This document shows, piece after piece, positions 11,539 through 12,029 of a stretch of DNA of 12,029 nt. The stretch is from CAZBBB01 sp964490005. Lineage in GTDB: Bacteria; Planctomycetota; B15-G4. The position numbers and the translations under genes were made by a program. The stretch covers positions 1-12,029 of the forward strand of contig CAZBBB010000098.1 in the NCBI GenBank assembly GCA_964490005.1, in the 5' to 3' direction. Under the pieces are notes generated by a model. That model had not been told where the DNA came from. It did not search any database and saw only the letters and a list, made by a program, of their open reading frames with translations. Positions within the stretch are counted from its first letter, which is position 1; each line of letters begins with the position of its first letter.

Positions 11539-12029
11539 TCAGCGCGCGGCGCGGGCCGGCCGCGCTGCCCGCACGAGCGCCTCGATCGCCGAGACGCCGA
11601 GCCGGGCCGTGTCCTGTCCGACCAGGTACTGCTCCGACAGCAGGCGCGCGAGCGCGGCGCGCGCCTCGGCCGCGCCCTGAGGCGTGAAGAGCCGGTCGAG
11701 CGCCGCGCCGAGCCGTGCGGGGCTGCCGACGACGGGCACGCCGCAGGCCGCGAAGTCGAACAGCGGCGGCACCTCGGCGCGCTCGTACTGGATGAGCGGC
11801 CGTCCGAGCAGCGCCGCGTCGAGGCAGACGCTGCTGGCCGACTGCACGACGACGTCGCTGGCGGCGAGCAGGTCGTGCAGGCGCCCGTCGACCGCGAGCG
11901 TCGCGCGTCCGGCGAGCCGCGCCGCCGCCGCGCGCCACGGGCCCGGTTCGTCGCCGGGGTGCGGGCGCAGCAGCAGGTGCAGGCCCGGGCGCGCGGCGAC
12001 GGCGTCGACGCAGGCCGCGAGGCGGTCCC
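11539..12029 (-). CDS. GT-B-like glycosyltransferase, C-terminal part
   Basis: The last 162 residues of a minus-strand gene whose start is beyond the right edge (the frame is open to 12029 with no need for an internal start). Visible landmarks are LLLRPHPGDEPG early on, then GRLHDLLAASDVVVQSASSVCLDAALLGRPLIQY, the nucleotide-binding half of a GT-B fold: 'D-L-L-x-x-x-D-x-V-x-x-x-x-S-x-x-x-x-D-A-x-x-x-G-x-P-x-I'. This resembles the C-terminal domains of CDP-glycerol glycerophosphotransferases, UDP-GlcNAc 2-epimerases and surface carbohydrate glycosyltransferases. A glycan-transfer role upstream of pseB fits the context, for example attaching a nonulosonate or building the surface glycan (inference). 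A UDP-sugar epimerase cannot be excluded on this part alone. The gap to pseB is 121 bases. Confidence 0.68.
   Translation of the reverse strand, partial: DRLAACVDAVAARPGLHLLLRPHPGDEPGPWRAAAARLAGRATLAVDGRLHDLLAASDVVVQSASSVCLDAALLGRPLIQYERAEVPPLFDFAACGVPVVGSPARLGAALDRLFTPQGAAEARAALARLLSEQYLVGQDTARLGVSAIEALVRAARPARAAR

Noticed and set aside
1..12029. Mobile elements, CRISPR arrays, tRNA and rRNA genes
   Set aside because: I looked for transposase motifs, terminal inverted repeats, regularly spaced 25-40 base repeats and tRNA-like cloverleaf ends and saw none.

Overview
This 12 kb window comes from a very GC-rich bacterial chromosome (about three quarters G+C by eye). Codon third positions are almost all G or C, genes are tightly packed, several starts are GTG, and the rare AT-rich spots fall mostly in the gaps between genes. 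The gene content fits a Gram-negative-type bacterium such as a GC-rich proteobacterium or myxobacterium-like lineage, but nothing here fixes the taxon. No rRNA, tRNA, CRISPR array, insertion sequence or phage gene is visible.

Left part (1-3870), housekeeping and redox genes. The 5' end of a 4'-phosphopantetheinyl transferase gene runs off the left edge on the minus strand. Divergent from it are an MmcQ/YjbR-family gene and an overlapping small three-helix membrane protein. A hairpin and an 11-bp phased repeat lie before a convergent minus-strand run. Read 5' to 3', that run is a SAM methyltransferase, a four-helix membrane protein, a ferredoxin-metallo-beta-lactamase-fold fusion, an unknown 154-residue protein and a free-standing one-cluster ferredoxin. 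The free ferredoxin and the ferredoxin module of the fusion are clearly related to each other.

Right part (3989-12029), nonulosonic acid (pseudaminic-type) locus. It holds four recognisable enzymes of the UDP-GlcNAc to pseudaminate route: PseB (4,6-dehydratase), PseC (4-aminotransferase), PseG (UDP-sugar hydrolase) and PseI (PEP-condensing nonulosonate synthase). Mixed with them are enzymes outside the textbook route: an extended-SDR sugar nucleotide epimerase/dehydratase between pseB and pseC, a class I methyltransferase after pseC, and a UDP-galactopyranose-mutase/protoporphyrinogen-oxidase-like flavoprotein. The 3' end of a GT-B-like glycosyltransferase gene lies at the right edge. PseH (N-acetyltransferase) and PseF (CMP-transferase) are not seen and would have to lie outside the window.

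The organisation is notable. pseB, the SDR gene, pseC and the methyltransferase gene are joined by three consecutive 4-base GTGA start/stop overlaps. pseG and pseI are divergent, each runs tail-to-tail into a neighbour, and pseI shares a CTAG double stop with the flavoprotein gene. The likely product is a pseudaminic acid-type sugar, perhaps methylated or otherwise modified, for flagellin, capsule or LPS. This functional reading is inference from gene families and context.
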